DNA of 64,000 nucleotides from positions 97,905,967 through 97,969,966 of the forward strand of contig OX422216.1 of assembly GCA_949130495.1 (NCBI GenBank), given 5' to 3'. The position numbers and the translations under genes were made by a program. This document shows positions 45,579 through 56,283 of this stretch, piece after piece; the first letter of the stretch is position 1; every line of letters begins with the position of its first letter. Source of the stretch: Sambucus nigra (Eukaryota; Streptophyta; Magnoliopsida; Dipsacales; Adoxaceae). Below the pieces are notes generated by a model, which ran no database searches, was not told where the DNA came from, and saw only the letters and a list, made by a program, of their open reading frames with translations.

Positions 45579-48326
45579 TTATAAACGGTATACCACCTTC
45601 CCCTCTTCAGTGACCACCTTCTTGCATTGCCTGTTGGTAGCTGTTTCCACGGCCTTCCTCTTCCTCTCTCTCGAAGCCTCAGCGATTCTTCCCCCTGAAA
45701 AGTGACTCAGCACGCTTTGCCGTTGGACCTCATGCTCCATAGGATCCACTCTAAGCCTTACTTTGTTTTTGAGCTGCTTCGTGGTACTTTGGGGTCGAGG
45801 GATCACCTGATGGGTTTCTTCGGCCCTCACCCCTTCGTTACCCGCGGCTTCTTTACTTTGCTCGTTCAGAGGCCCCATTCTATCTCTGATCGAAGGAACC
45901 CATGCCCCCTCCATTCTTCTCGTTAGGACTCGAGCATCCTCCTCCAACTCTGTATAAAAGGCCGCATCTACAAAGTGAGCTTCCTCGATAGCAAAAGGCC
46001 TTTTTGTAGCCCTAATGGTCACTTCTGTTCCTTTGACATTTGCCTTGGCGCATTGATGATATGTTGAAGGAACTAAACCTTGATTGTGCATCCACACTCT
46101 TCCTATTAGTAAATGATAGGAAGTTGCACTTTCTATTACATGGAACTTGATGTGGGAACTCAGATTTCCCATTACAATTCCCACATTCACATACCCAATG
46201 GATTTGGAAGATTGGTTGTCATACCCTGAGATTACCAGAGGCATGGGGACCAACCTTTCTTCTGGGATATCAGCTGCGTGGAAGGAGTTGATCGGCATAA
46301 TGTTGATGGAAGCGCCCCCATCCATAAGCGTTCTTGCAAAACTAACCCCATTGATACTGGCCGTCACATACAAGGGCCTGTTATGAGGGAACCTTACAGC
46401 TCTATCTGCATCGCTGAAGGTCACCTCTGATAGGAACTTTTTTACCAGCCTCGCCATGGGTCCCCTCCATTTCAACGAGGGAACCGCGTCCTTCTTCGCG
46501 ATGTCTAGGATCGCCTGAGTTATTTCCAGTCTGCTCTCCTTTGGTATCCCCACTTGATCGAAGAACCAAGCGAATTTTGGGGATTTTGAAACTGCGCTGT
46601 ATTCAACGACTGCCTCCATTTCCTTGCCTTCAATGCTGTATACGTCTTCCACGTCTTTAGCGCTTGCTTTATCGTAGGCTAAAATTACGTTAGCCATTCC
46701 TGTGGTGCAATATTCCAGAGTTTCTTCGAATTCTCTTTGCCTCATTGTTGACCTTCCTTCCCCTCTTTCCGCCTCATCGTCGTAGGCCGTCACCAAGTTG
46801 GCGCCATGCGCTGGAAGCGGGTTGTTGTTAACGTTCTGTGGGGGGATCTGCAGCGTCCCTGCCTTCATGTACTTGTCAATGATTCTTCTCAGTGTGAAGC
46901 AGCTCTCTGTCGGGTGCTGGATCTTTCGATGAACCTGACAGTACCTAGGATCTGCCTTTGTTGCGTCATCGGGTTCTTCTGAAGGAACGCCTTTTGGTAG
47001 GTAGACCGTTCCACCTTGGACCATGGCGTTGTAACAACTCACCGCCTCTTCTATCATGCATGGTAACGGTGGTGGGTCTTCCCTATCCCTTCCGAACTTC
47101 CTTTTGTTGTCCTTCTTCGCCGCCTTACCCCCGTCTGTTCCTTCGGTGTATCCCACTCGTGGGGGTTGAGGCCTTCCTCCCCCAGGTTGTATCGGTTGCC
47201 TGAATATCATAGGCACCACCACCGGGTTTGGTCGTACGACCAATGAGATGTTCCTTGCAGATTTTAAGAACGCCGAAAAAGTTCCCTCGCGCGTCTCATT
47301 GATAAGATGGCAGATGTACTCCGGGAGTAGTCCTTCGGCACAGATTTGTAATAGTTTGGACTCCTTGGCCTCCTCTCTCACATCCAGAGACCTTTCCCTG
47401 AACCTCCGAACGTATGCCACCACGTCCTCTCCTGGTCGTTGCTTCTCTCTCCCTAGTTGGGTCAGAGTGAATTCATCCTCTGCTAGAAAGAACTTTTGGA
47501 CAAACAGCACGTGCATCTCTTCCCACGTGGAAACACTTTTAGGGGCCAAATGAGAATACCACGTGTATGCTTTATCGGTTAGGGATTTGGAAAACTCCCT
47601 CAACCTGAGCTTCTTGTTGTTGCAATGCGCCCCCAGGTGCTCAATAAAACGTTTAATGTGCTCTTTCGGATTCCCACCCTTCCCTGTGTATTTTTCAAAG
47701 ATGGGGGGAATATAATCCCTCGGGTAAGGCTCATCGTTGTATTCCTGAGGATAAGGTGTCCTAAAGTCGTCATAGACTGAAGCTACCTCGCCTATAGACT
47801 GTGAGGAAGCCTGCACAAATTTTAACATCTCCTTTTGCATTTCTCTCCTCATTTCCTCCATGGGCGATGGGGCAACGACCAATCGGGGTGTTGGCTGAAT
47901 GACCGTTATAGTTGGAGCCATCGTTACAGCTGGCGCCGTTGATACTCCGGAGATTCCCACCGCCGGATTCACGACGGAGGGTATGCTTGCCGGGGCTGCT
48001 CCCGTTGTACCTGCGCCTGGTGGAACCGTTGGAGCTGCCCCTGGTGTTACGAAGGAATTGGCTTCGAGTCCTCCCAGCACCGTTGAAGCTGCAGGAGTTT
48101 GCAAAAACTCATAGAACTTGCTCATAAGGAGGGTCATTTGGGCAGATCCCAGCCCAGCGCTCGTGGAAGCCTGCGTCACTCCCGGAACTCCTGTTGTTGC
48201 CTGAACTGGGGGCACTTCTATTCGAGGAGCTCCGCTCCTTAAAGCCTCCAATTCTACCGCTGCTTTCTCTTCACTGTGTTGGATATCATCAAAGTTGAGC
48301 CTTCGATTAACGTTATCTTGCGCCAT
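45579..48326 (-). CDS. Element B Gag and protease
   Basis: A 915-codon open frame from the ATG at 48326, 22 bases inside the primer site. The N-terminal third is low-complexity Ala/Pro/Thr/Val. The retrotransposon gag domain lies about residues 195-345 (PPIFEKYTGKGGNPKEHIKRF, TWYSHLAPKSVSTWEEM, DVVAYVRRFRERSLDV). A Cys/His cluster around residue 450-470 (CQVHRKIQHPTESC) may bind RNA. Protease is near residues 650-760 with LMDGGASINIMP; Asp-Gly-Gly at the active site is usual in this lineage. The TAA at 45579-45581 is followed in the same frame by pol; it may be a simple nonsense change or mark a readthrough site. Confidence 0.88.
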   Translation of the reverse strand: MAQDNVNRRLNFDDIQHSEEKAAVELEALRSGAPRIEVPPVQATTGVPGVTQASTSAGLGSAQMTLLMSKFYEFLQTPAASTVLGGLEANSFVTPGAAPTVPPGAGTTGAAPASIPSVVNPAVGISGVSTAPAVTMAPTITVIQPTPRLVVAPSPMEEMRREMQKEMLKFVQASSQSIGEVASVYDDFRTPYPQEYNDEPYPRDYIPPIFEKYTGKGGNPKEHIKRFIEHLGAHCNNKKLRLREFSKSLTDKAYTWYSHLAPKSVSTWEEMHVLFVQKFFLAEDEFTLTQLGREKQRPGEDVVAYVRRFRERSLDVREEAKESKLLQICAEGLLPEYICHLINETREGTFSAFLKSARNISLVVRPNPVVVPMIFRQPIQPGGGRPQPPRVGYTEGTDGGKAAKKDNKRKFGRDREDPPPLPCMIEEAVSCYNAMVQGGTVYLPKGVPSEEPDDATKADPRYCQVHRKIQHPTESCFTLRRIIDKYMKAGTLQIPPQNVNNNPLPAHGANLVTAYDDEAERGEGRSTMRQREFEETLEYCTTGMANVILAYDKASAKDVEDVYSIEGKEMEAVVEYSAVSKSPKFAWFFDQVGIPKESRLEITQAILDIAKKDAVPSLKWRGPMARLVKKFLSEVTFSDADRAVRFPHNRPLYVTASINGVSFARTLMDGGASINIMPINSFHAADIPEERLVPMPLVISGYDNQSSKSIGYVNVGIVMGNLSSHIKFHVIESATSYHLLIGRVWMHNQGLVPSTYHQCAKANVKGTEVTIRATKRPFAIEEAHFVDAAFYTELEEDARVLTRRMEGAWVPSIRDRMGPLNEQSKEAAGNEGVRAEETHQVIPRPQSTTKQLKNKVRLRVDPMEHEVQRQSVLSHFSGGRIAEASRERKRKAVETATNRQCKKVVTEEGKVVYRL

Positions 48327-48348
48327 ACTTCTTCCTTAGAAGAATGCC

Positions 48349-48368
48349 TCCCCAGCAGAGTCGCCGAA
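48349..48368 (-). promoter_or_regulatory. Element B primer-binding site
   Basis: Minus strand TTCGGCGACTCTGCTGGGGA begins right at the LTR end CTTACA. The GGCGACTC...GGGGA form resembles primer sites of Tat/Ogre-type elements; the exact tRNA is not assigned. Confidence 0.75.
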
Positions 48369-49617
48369 TGTAAGAGGGTAGTTTAGATAAGATGGAGGCG
48401 TAACCCCTTGTAAGTATGGTGATGACAAGGTTAGTTAGAAAAGCACTAGTGATTTAGCCACAAGACACAAAGAGCAGTTTGGAATGTATGGAACCCATCT
48501 TATACTCACAAATCTCTCGTGTATAACTCACAATATAATAAAGAACTTCAGAAATAACTTAGCTAGAGGGAGAGAGAAGTAAGCACCCTAGATACACCTT
48601 GGTAGGCAGGCAAAAAATACTAAAAACTCTCAAGGATCTCTGTTATGTATTAAAAGCTTCGTAATAAATGACAAAAATGGTGGGTGGCAGAACTCTCTGG
48701 TTCTTTTAATAAATCTCTCTCTAGTAAATAAATTTCTCTAGTAATAACTTTTGAACTCTCAAAAGATCATCCTCCTCCCAGAGGTGGTTGGGGTCCTTAA
48801 ATAGCCCCCCACACCACCCCCGCGGCAACTCAGTCATTAAAGACTATGAAAAGACATCCCTCATACTTTATGTCACAACATTAAATGCCTGATGCACTAG
48901 TTGTCTCCTACGTCATAAACATTAAATGCCAAGACATGCCTTTTGCCTAACCACTGTATGTCAGGGGGTTGCTGTTGCAGAGGTAGCTCACCAACTATCT
49001 GACAGCCCCAAATACCACGGTGGTTTACTCAAGTGCATGTCTGACATTGTTTAGAAGGCTAGTGACATCACCCACAGTAGATGTGACTTTTAAGTAGAGG
49101 GTTGTTTGGTTCATAACTTAATGCCCGATGGAACTCCAAGCTGCTCCGCTTGAGGTTCCACGATCAGGGTCCTTCGGTGTTTTACCAGGTGTATCTAAGA
49201 TGGTCAGGACAAGCCCCAACGGTGCCCCACTTCTCAATCCTCCAAACCAAATCCCTCTAAAGTTCCCACGGTGAGGTTGTTCGATAGAGCATGAAAGCTC
49301 TCCCAGGCCCTGCCAAGCCTGGTCTCTCGCGAGTACCGTTCGACCTCACGCCCATTCATTATTCTCGTTACAACATTACAGTCATTACAACTCGTAGTAA
49401 ATATAAACAAAGCTATAATATGGCAAAGTAACAATAAGCTAAAGTACGAGTTGCCACGCCAAGCTGCCTCACCAAGATGCCACGCTTGAGTTGCCTCACC
49501 AAGATGCCACGCTTGAGTTGCCACGCCAAGATGCCACGCTTGAGTTGCCACGCTGATCTTATCCTCAGAACACTGTTGCTAATTGGTAGATTATCCCTAA
49601 TCCCAGGATTACCTTCA
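48369..49617 (-). repeat. Element B 5' LTR
   Basis: Pairs with 35178-36427. Minus-strand TATA-like CTATTTAAG at 48796-48804. Its outer edge is followed by GGCCCCC (polypurine tract scrap) instead of a target duplication. Confidence 0.93.
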
Positions 49618-49624
49618 GGCCCCC
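49618..49624. other. Head-to-head LTR junction
   Basis: Seven bases, GGCCCCC, identical to those next to the 3' LTR at 36428-36434. They separate LTR 48369-49617 from the inverted LTR starting at 49625. Confidence 0.85.
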
Positions 49625-50840
49625 TAATCCTGGGATTAGGGATAATCTACCAATTAGCAACAGTGTTCTGAGGATAAGATCAGCGTGGCAACTCAAGCGT
49701 GGCATCTTGGTGAGGCAACTCAAGCGTGGCATCTTGGTGAGGCAGCTTGGCGTGGCAACTCGTACTTTAGCTTATTGTTACTTTGCCATATTATAGCTTT
49801 GTTTATATTTACTACGAGTTGTAATGACTGTAATGTTGTAACGAGAATAATGAATGGGCGTGAGGTCGAACGGTACTCGCGAGAGACCAGGCTTGGCAGG
49901 GCCTGGGAGAGCTTTCATGCTCTATCGAACAACCTCACCGTGGGAACTTTAGAGGGATTTGGTTTGGAGGATTGAGAAGTGGGGCACCGTTGGGGCTTGT
50001 CCTGACCATCTTAGATACACCTGGTAAAACACCGAAGGACCCTGATCGTGGAACCTCAAGCGGAGCAGCTTGGAGTTCCATCGGGCATTAAGTTATGAAC
50101 CAAACAACCCTCTACTTAAAAGTCACATCTACTGTGGGTGATGTCACTAGCCTTCTAAACAATGTCAGACATGCACTTGAGTAAACCACCGTGGTATTTG
50201 GGGCTGTCAGATAGTTGGTGAGCTACCTCTGCAACAGCAACCCCCTGACATACAGTGGTTAGGCAAAAGGCATGTCTTGGCATTTAATGTTTATGACGTA
50301 GGAGACAACTAGTGCATCAGGCATTTAATGTTGTGACATAAAGTATGAGGGATGTCTTTTCATAGTCTTTAATGACTGAGTTGCCGCGGGGGTGGTGTGG
50401 GGGGCTATTTAAGGACCCCAACCACCTCTGGGAGGAGGATGATCTTTTGAGAGTTCAAAAGTTATTACTAGAGAAATTTATTTACTAGAGAGAGATTTAT
50501 TAAAAGAACCAGAGAGTTCTGCCACCCACCATTTTTGTCATTTATTACGAAGCTTTTAATACATAACAGAGATCCTTGAGAGTTTTTAGTATTTTTTGCC
50601 TGCCTACCAAGGTGTATCTAGGGTGCTTACTTCTCTCTCCCTCTAGCTAAGTTATTTCTGAAGTTCTTTATTATATTGTGAGTTATACACGAGAGATTTG
50701 TGAGTATAAGATGGGTTCCATACATTCCAAACTGCTCTTTGTGTCATGTGGCTAAATCACTAGTGCTTTTCTAACTAACCTTGTCATCACCATACTTACA
50801 AGGGGTTACGCCTCTATCTTATCTAAACTACCCTCTTACA
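49625..50840 (+). repeat. Third, inverted copy of the B LTR
   Basis: Reverse complement of the B LTR lacking its first six bases (TGAAGG) and one 27-base internal unit. It ends CTCTTACA at 50840 next to hAT sequence. By eye it matches the 5' LTR at most positions that distinguish the two LTRs. A complete B in the opposite orientation would have its 3' LTR here. Confidence 0.93.
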
Positions 50841-51142
50841 GGCAGTTTTTATGATAAAATTTGGGAAGTTTTTTGGATAAATTTGGGTAGTTTTTATGAT
50901 ATTTGAGCAGTTTTTTATGATAAAATTTGGGCAATTTTTATTTTTAAAAAGATTATTTCAATAAGATTAGGACCGACAAGTTTGACCGGACCGACCATAT
51001 AAAAAATCGGACCGAATAAGCCCGAAAAACCAGTTTAATCGGTCCGGTATTTGTCCTTTTATTTTTAGGACCGGTTTAATCGGTCCGGTCCTTAAATTCA
51101 TTAAAAATCGGATCGGACCGGACCGGACCGCGAACACCCCTA
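50841..51142 (+). repeat. hAT 3' end
   Basis: 302 bases with GGTCCG/CGGACC motifs at 51010-51131 and the terminal inverted repeat at 51132-51142. AT-rich repeats (TTTATGATAAAATTTGGG type) lie at 50847-50940. Confidence 0.9.
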
Positions 51143-51150
51143 CTAGCGAC
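51143..51150. repeat. hAT target-site duplication, right
   Basis: CTAGCGAC, partner of 29340-29347. Confidence 0.85.
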
Positions 51151-53447
51151 TGAAGTAACTTTGGCGGTCTCTGATGGTCCACCTTTACCACCTGACAGGT
51201 GGCACACTTGGATACGAACTCCGTAATTTCCTTCTTCATCCCACTCCACCAGTATTGTCGCCTCATATCCTGGTACATCTTATCCCCTATGGGATGTACT
51301 GAAAATCGAGATCCATGTGACTCTGTCATCAATGCATGACGTAAGTCCTCACCCTCCGGGACCGCTAATCCCCCATTAAATCGAAACCCAAATTTGAACT
51401 CACTAAGTAAGACTCTGTGCCCTTAGCTAGAAGTCGTACAATCTGATCCTGGCAAAACGAATCAGTGGCTTGTCCTTAAATCACCCTCGTAACAATCTCC
51501 GGTGTGACCACCATGGCGGACATAAAGGATCGGGCTACTGCCTCCTAATATTCCAACTCCTTCCATTTCGCCTTCCACACTTTCGCCACCTCTCCTATTG
51601 GCCTACGTCTCAATGCATCAGCAACTACGTTAGCCTTCCCCGGGTGGTACTGTATCTCAAACTGGTAATATTTCACAAACTCCAGCCACCTGCGCTGATG
51701 CATGTTCAACTCCCACTGAGTGAACAAGTATTGCAGTGACTTATGGTCTATGAACAGGAGAAACTTATCCCCCAACAAGTAATGTCTCCATATTCGTAAG
51801 GTAAAAACGACTGCCGCTAGCTCCAAGTCGTGGGTGGGGAAATTCCTCTCGTGAGGCTTGAGTTTGCGGGAGGCATAAGCTATAGCCTGCTCCTCCTGCT
51901 GAAGTACTCCACCAAGCCCCTTATAGGTAAGCGTTAGTATACACCAGGTACTGTACTCGTGGCCTGGGTAAAGCAAGGACTGGCGCTGAAGTCAACTTAT
52001 CCTTTAGCTTATCGAAAGCCAACTGATAAGCGCCATCCCATACATACGGTACCCCCTTGCGAGTCAAATTAGTCAATGGACCCGCTATTTTTGAGAATCG
52101 TGGAATGAACCGCCTGTATTACCCTGCCAATCCCAAGAAACTACGAATCTTTAACGGTGTCGTGGGCTGCCCCCACTCCCTCATTGCGGGCAACTTTTAC
52201 GGATCTAAGGATATCCCCTTGGCAGAGACAATGTGCCCCAAGAACTGGACCTCGCGTAGACAAAACCCTCACTTCTCATACTTAGCATATAGCTGATGCT
52301 CTCGCAGAGTCTGAAGAACTCGCCTCAAATGCTCGGTATGCTCTTCCTCAGTCTGGGAATAAATCGGAATGTCATTTATGAATATGATGACAAACTGATC
52401 TAGGAACTCTCTGAAGACCCTGTTCATTAAATCCATAAACACTATTAGAGCATTGGTTAGGCCAAACGGCATAACCCTAAACTCGTAGGATCCATATCTC
52501 ATCAAGAAAGTAGTCTTCGACACATCTTTCTCCCTAATCCGTAACTGATGATATCCTGACCTCAAGTCTATCTTTGACAAGAAGGCATCTCCTCTCAACT
52601 GGTCGAACAAGTCATCGATTCGGGGCAACAAATACTTATTCCATATCGTGGCTTTGTTTAACTCTCGGTAGTCCACACACAACCTAAATGACCCATCTCT
52701 TTTCTTCACAAACAACACGGGAGCACCCCAAGGCGAGGTACTCCTACGGATGAAGACCTGTCCCAACAGTTTCTCAATCTAATCACGTAACTCTCTCATC
52801 TCAACTGGAGCCATACGGTATGGTGTACGGGCTATCGATCGAGTGCCCGACATCAAATCTATAACGAAATGTATATCTCAGCTGGGCGATAGTCCCAGCA
52901 TATCCTGGAACACATTGAAAAACTCATGAACTACAGGAATTGAATCAATGGGGATCACTACCTCCTTATATGTCTCCTCCTCTATGTAATATAAATGGGT
53001 GGACGATCCTCCCTCAGGACAAGGCATCACCACAAGAAACATCTTCTGACCTAGAATAGCAAAAATAATACTCCTATTGAAACAGTCTATCATAGCTCTA
53101 AAAGCAGCAAGCCAATCCATGCCAATAATGGCTTCATGCTCGTGCATATCTAAGACTAGCATATCGGCACGCAAAATCAGGCTCCCAATATCTATACCTA
53201 CTCCCCGACATATAAATAAAATCAACGACCCATTACCCAACGGTGAGTCTACACATGTCACTGTACTCTTTACCGTGTCTAACAACCCCGTGGCCCATGC
53301 AAAATTAGTGGCTATGAAGCAGTGTGATGCCCCAGTGTCAAATAAAATACGCCCTATAGTACCATGGATAAGAAACTTACCCTCAACTACGGGTGGCTCC
53401 TGTAGTGCTGATGCCTGGTGGACGTTATAAATACGTCCATACTGCAA
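51151..53447 (-). pseudogene. Element A protease, RT, RNase H and integrase start
   Basis: From 53447: retropepsin with FDTGASHCFIA and IIGMDWLAAF; RT from 52766 with [32 protein letters not shown] and VMPFGLTNA. The catalytic box at 52371-52382 is FIND where gypsy elements have F/Y-V/I-DD. RNase H at 51976-51545 ([32 protein letters not shown]). The integrase zinc domain 51332-51151 has H and CATC ligands and runs to the hAT insertion. Stops and frame changes separate the domains. The FIND change is in both arms. Confidence 0.92.
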
Positions 53448-54647
53448 TTTTCCCTATTGAATTGGGACGGATGGTAAGGCTGGCATCTGAGGTGGTGCTG
53501 GGAGCTGGTAAGATTAGTCTCTGTTGCTCCTAACGGTCACCCTGCTATTACGGGGCCCTGTCCCCCTCGGGGTAACCCTGATGTCTATGGCCATTCTTAC
53601 CACAACCAAAGCATCTGCCAATGATATTTCCTCCCTTTGTCCCTGTTGTCCTTGGCCATGATGGTCGTTACCACCCCTCCACTGGCCCTGCTGATACCGA
53701 TGTTGGACCTACTGCTGGCCTGGCTAATAACGATGCTGGACCTGTCTATATCCCCCACATCTCTACCTCGAGTCACCAGATCGAAATCGCTTAGTAGGGT
53801 CCCCTTGATGGGAACTCTACTCACCCTGACGGACCTTCCCCTGAGCTGCTGGTGCCCTACTGGCACTACTACCTCCTGTCCGGCCCTACTGGCTGGACTC
53901 TCTGGCTCATTTTCTCCCATGTTGGTGGAAGCGGTGGTCCTAGAAATGCAATAGGGCAACGTTGAGTACATCGGTATAAGTACCCAACGACAGATTACCC
54001 AAGAGGTGCTAGCGAATCTTCCAGGTCAAACCATCCATGGACATTTGAATCTTCTTCTCTTCGGTAGGCATCTCATCTGGCACTATAGTAATCAAACTCG
54101 TGAACTCCTCTTCATACTTCACAACAATCATACTCTCCTATTTGAGATTCAATAGTTTCCACCTCATCTCAGTCTGCACGGTGGAAGGAAAGTATTTACG
54201 GTCAAACTGCACCCAAAAACTCTAAATCGTCATACAGTCCCTCTCCTCCAAAGTGGTAGTGGACTCCCACCACTGTAAAGCGGCCCCTACTAGATTGAAG
54301 GAAGCCAATAACTATCTTTGAATGTCTGTGCACTCGTACATGCGAAGATGCCTCTGGTTGTCCTTCTTCCATTGGCTCGCGATGACAATATCGAAATTGC
54401 CCGAGAACTCTAGGGGATGTGCCCTCTGAAAGGCATCCCTAACCCTCTCCCATGCAGTGGGAAACTGAGTTGGAACTGGCGCCACAGCCTAAACCTGGGG
54501 CGGGGCCTGCTGCACTACCGCTAAAGATGCATTCATCGCCTGAGAAACTATGGCGACGACCTCGGTTGCGTTCATTAGTCCCCGAGCCTGAGCTGCTGAC
54601 TACTCTGGTTGGGCATTTCTGTCCATTGGGGCTCATCTAGGAGGCAT
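53448..54647 (-). pseudogene. Element A gag
   Basis: Starts with an ATG at 54647, about 170 bases after the primer site. Despite many stops the retrotransposon gag domain is readable: VRDAFQRAHPLEFSGNF, LVGAALQWWESTT, QFDRKYFPSTVQTEMR, VVKYEEEFTSL (54450-54080). The tail is Gln/Gly/Arg-rich (53950-53640), and the knuckle cysteines expected there are not clear. The last 140 bases are also present in the inverted arm. Confidence 0.8.
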
Positions 54648-54818
54648 CTTAAATGAGAAGGAATTTATCAGTCTATAGTTATCATTAAATCTCAAATAAC
54701 TGAAGACATAATCGCATAAATAAGAATACAACAGTCCTAAAAATAGGGCTCTAAATCAAAGACGTTAAGCTGGAAGCACAATAAGCCGCACAGATCCTAA
54801 AAGACTCTAGAACCTGAT

Positions 54819-54830
54819 GGTCTGATACCA
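54819..54830 (-). promoter_or_regulatory. Element A primer-binding site
   Basis: Minus strand TGGTATCAGACC, two bases inside the LTR end GTCACA. It differs from the initiator-Met consensus by one base. Confidence 0.8.
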
Positions 54831-55373
54831 CCTGTGACACCCCGCCGAATTAAATACCGGGTGATAAGTCCTTTATTGAATTAAATCAAAGTGTCTAGTT
54901 GGTTAATTCTTAGCATCACTGACGAAAAATAATTTTCTTTATGAATCACCTAATAAATAATTAAGCTAAGTGTCAAAACATTCTATTTTATAGATTAAGT
55001 CCTATTGTCATGATTTAATATACAAAATCATTTTCATGAACACGGATAATAATATTAAAAACCAAACCATCCGAATGAAATAAACATGTTAGATTAATCA
55101 TCCAAATAAAATATCCCAAATCGAAGGATAATGTAATATTACAAAACAATCCCAACTAAAACAGAATAATGAAATAAATAAGGAGTACAAATCTCTCTGA
55201 ACAAGATAAAAACTGGAAATAGACGACACATGCCCTATCTAATAATGACTAAATAGAAGACTGATAAGACAAGGATAAAGTCGTCTACTGCAAGAACCTG
55301 CAACTCCCACACTAGTTGCAGCACGTCAACAATTCAAAGATCTAAGCTTGACGCCCCTGTGGCTGGGCACCTG

Positions 55374-55375
<2 letters not shown>

Positions 55376-55422
<47 letters not shown>
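55376..55422. repeat. TA microsatellite in the A 5' LTR
   Basis: About 23 AT units, longer than the matching array at 26493-26529. Confidence 0.95.
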
Positions 55423-55427
<5 letters not shown>

Positions 55428-56283
55428 GAAAGAATAGATGACAAGAAACGGGTCAGAGCCCGAGGGTAAAATAGCTTTTAAAATTGTTTAGCAAGTATAT
55501 AAATTGCTTACCAGTTGATATTAAATACATGTTAGTACCTCGACACTCACTTGAGAATTCTCACCCCTCAACTAGTGTGCACACCTAACGTACTACTGAG
55601 TTAATCTGGATAAAGCTAACCGAATTCACTAGTCTAGCCCAATTTCCCCTCACCAAATCCTGATTCAAGTGATTGCAGGATTATAGTTTATATCTGATAA
55701 CCTTTCCTTATGAATTTATCATGTCAGCTATGTTAATCTCAATATAGTCTTAAGTTCACAACCATTTAATTCAATTAATATTATTTATTCAATTTTATCT
55801 ACTTACAAGCATAGTAGAGGAATCACAGGTATATATATTTATCACTCATATAATATATATATTAATCGGGCACCCCACATAAAATATATGGTGTTGTCAT
55901 ACTCTACTATCAAGTCCCCGTATCTTTCGTACAAAAAGGAGTACTAGTTCGAAATCACTCTCGAACTGTATTAATAAAAAAAAACATATTGGAGGCGAAG
56001 CATAGTTCCAAGTCACTAAGAGGTCAGCACATACCCTCACATCTCTTAGGACCGTCTGACTATCATCTCAAATAGCCTGTACCAAGGATCCTATGTTCTA
56101 GGGTACACGTCAATATCTCCCATAAAGGTCCAATCAAGATAAGATTGTCCCGACGCAGAAATCTCCGTGATAGCAAGCAGCGCGGGTATGATTCAACACA
56201 AATATTTATATAATAAATATTCATACATACATATTTATATTATCATCATTCAGATAGGCACACACAAGACCCATAATATACTC

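Larger units (their letters stand above)
35178..49617 (-). mobile_element. Tat-type Ty3/gypsy retrotransposon, element B, 14.4 kb
   Basis: Complete minus-strand element: 5' LTR 48369-49617, primer site 48349-48368, one gag-pol frame 48326-41826, an opposite-strand gene 37250-41595, polypurine tract and 3' LTR 35178-36427. Two RNase H domains and an antisense extra gene after pol mark the Tat lineage. The LTRs differ at about seven places seen by eye over 1.25 kb, so it is young. The left flank is inverted hAT and the right flank a polypurine scrap plus an inverted LTR, so no target duplication can be defined. Confidence 0.9.
29348..51142 (+). mobile_element. hAT transposon, now split by 18.4 kb of inserted sequence
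   Basis: The two ends share an 11-base terminal inverted repeat TAGGGGTGTTC and lie inside an 8-bp duplication in element A. hAT-derived sequence is 29348-32440 (5' end and transposase) and 50841-51142 (302-bp 3' end); everything between, 32441-50840, is later material. Both ends are rich in GGTCCG/CGGACC motifs. The transposase is a pseudogene and its C-terminus and 3' flank are lost. Confidence 0.88.
49625..53589 (-). repeat. Right arm of 4-kb inverted duplication
   Basis: Partner of 32441-36420: inverted B LTR (49625-50840), hAT 3' end (50841-51142), hAT target duplication (51143-51150), element A integrase to gag end (51151-53589). This arm is continuous with the rest of element A and is the original copy. 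Confidence 0.93.

Noticed and set aside
32441..53589. Reading the inverted arms as two independent gypsy insertions
   Set aside because: Both arms share the same hAT target duplication, hAT end and LTR junctions, which independent insertions would not reproduce.
54439..54640. Small frames on both strands near the start of element A gag
   Set aside because: The minus-strand gag domain is readable across the region in another frame, so these are chance frames in a pseudogene.
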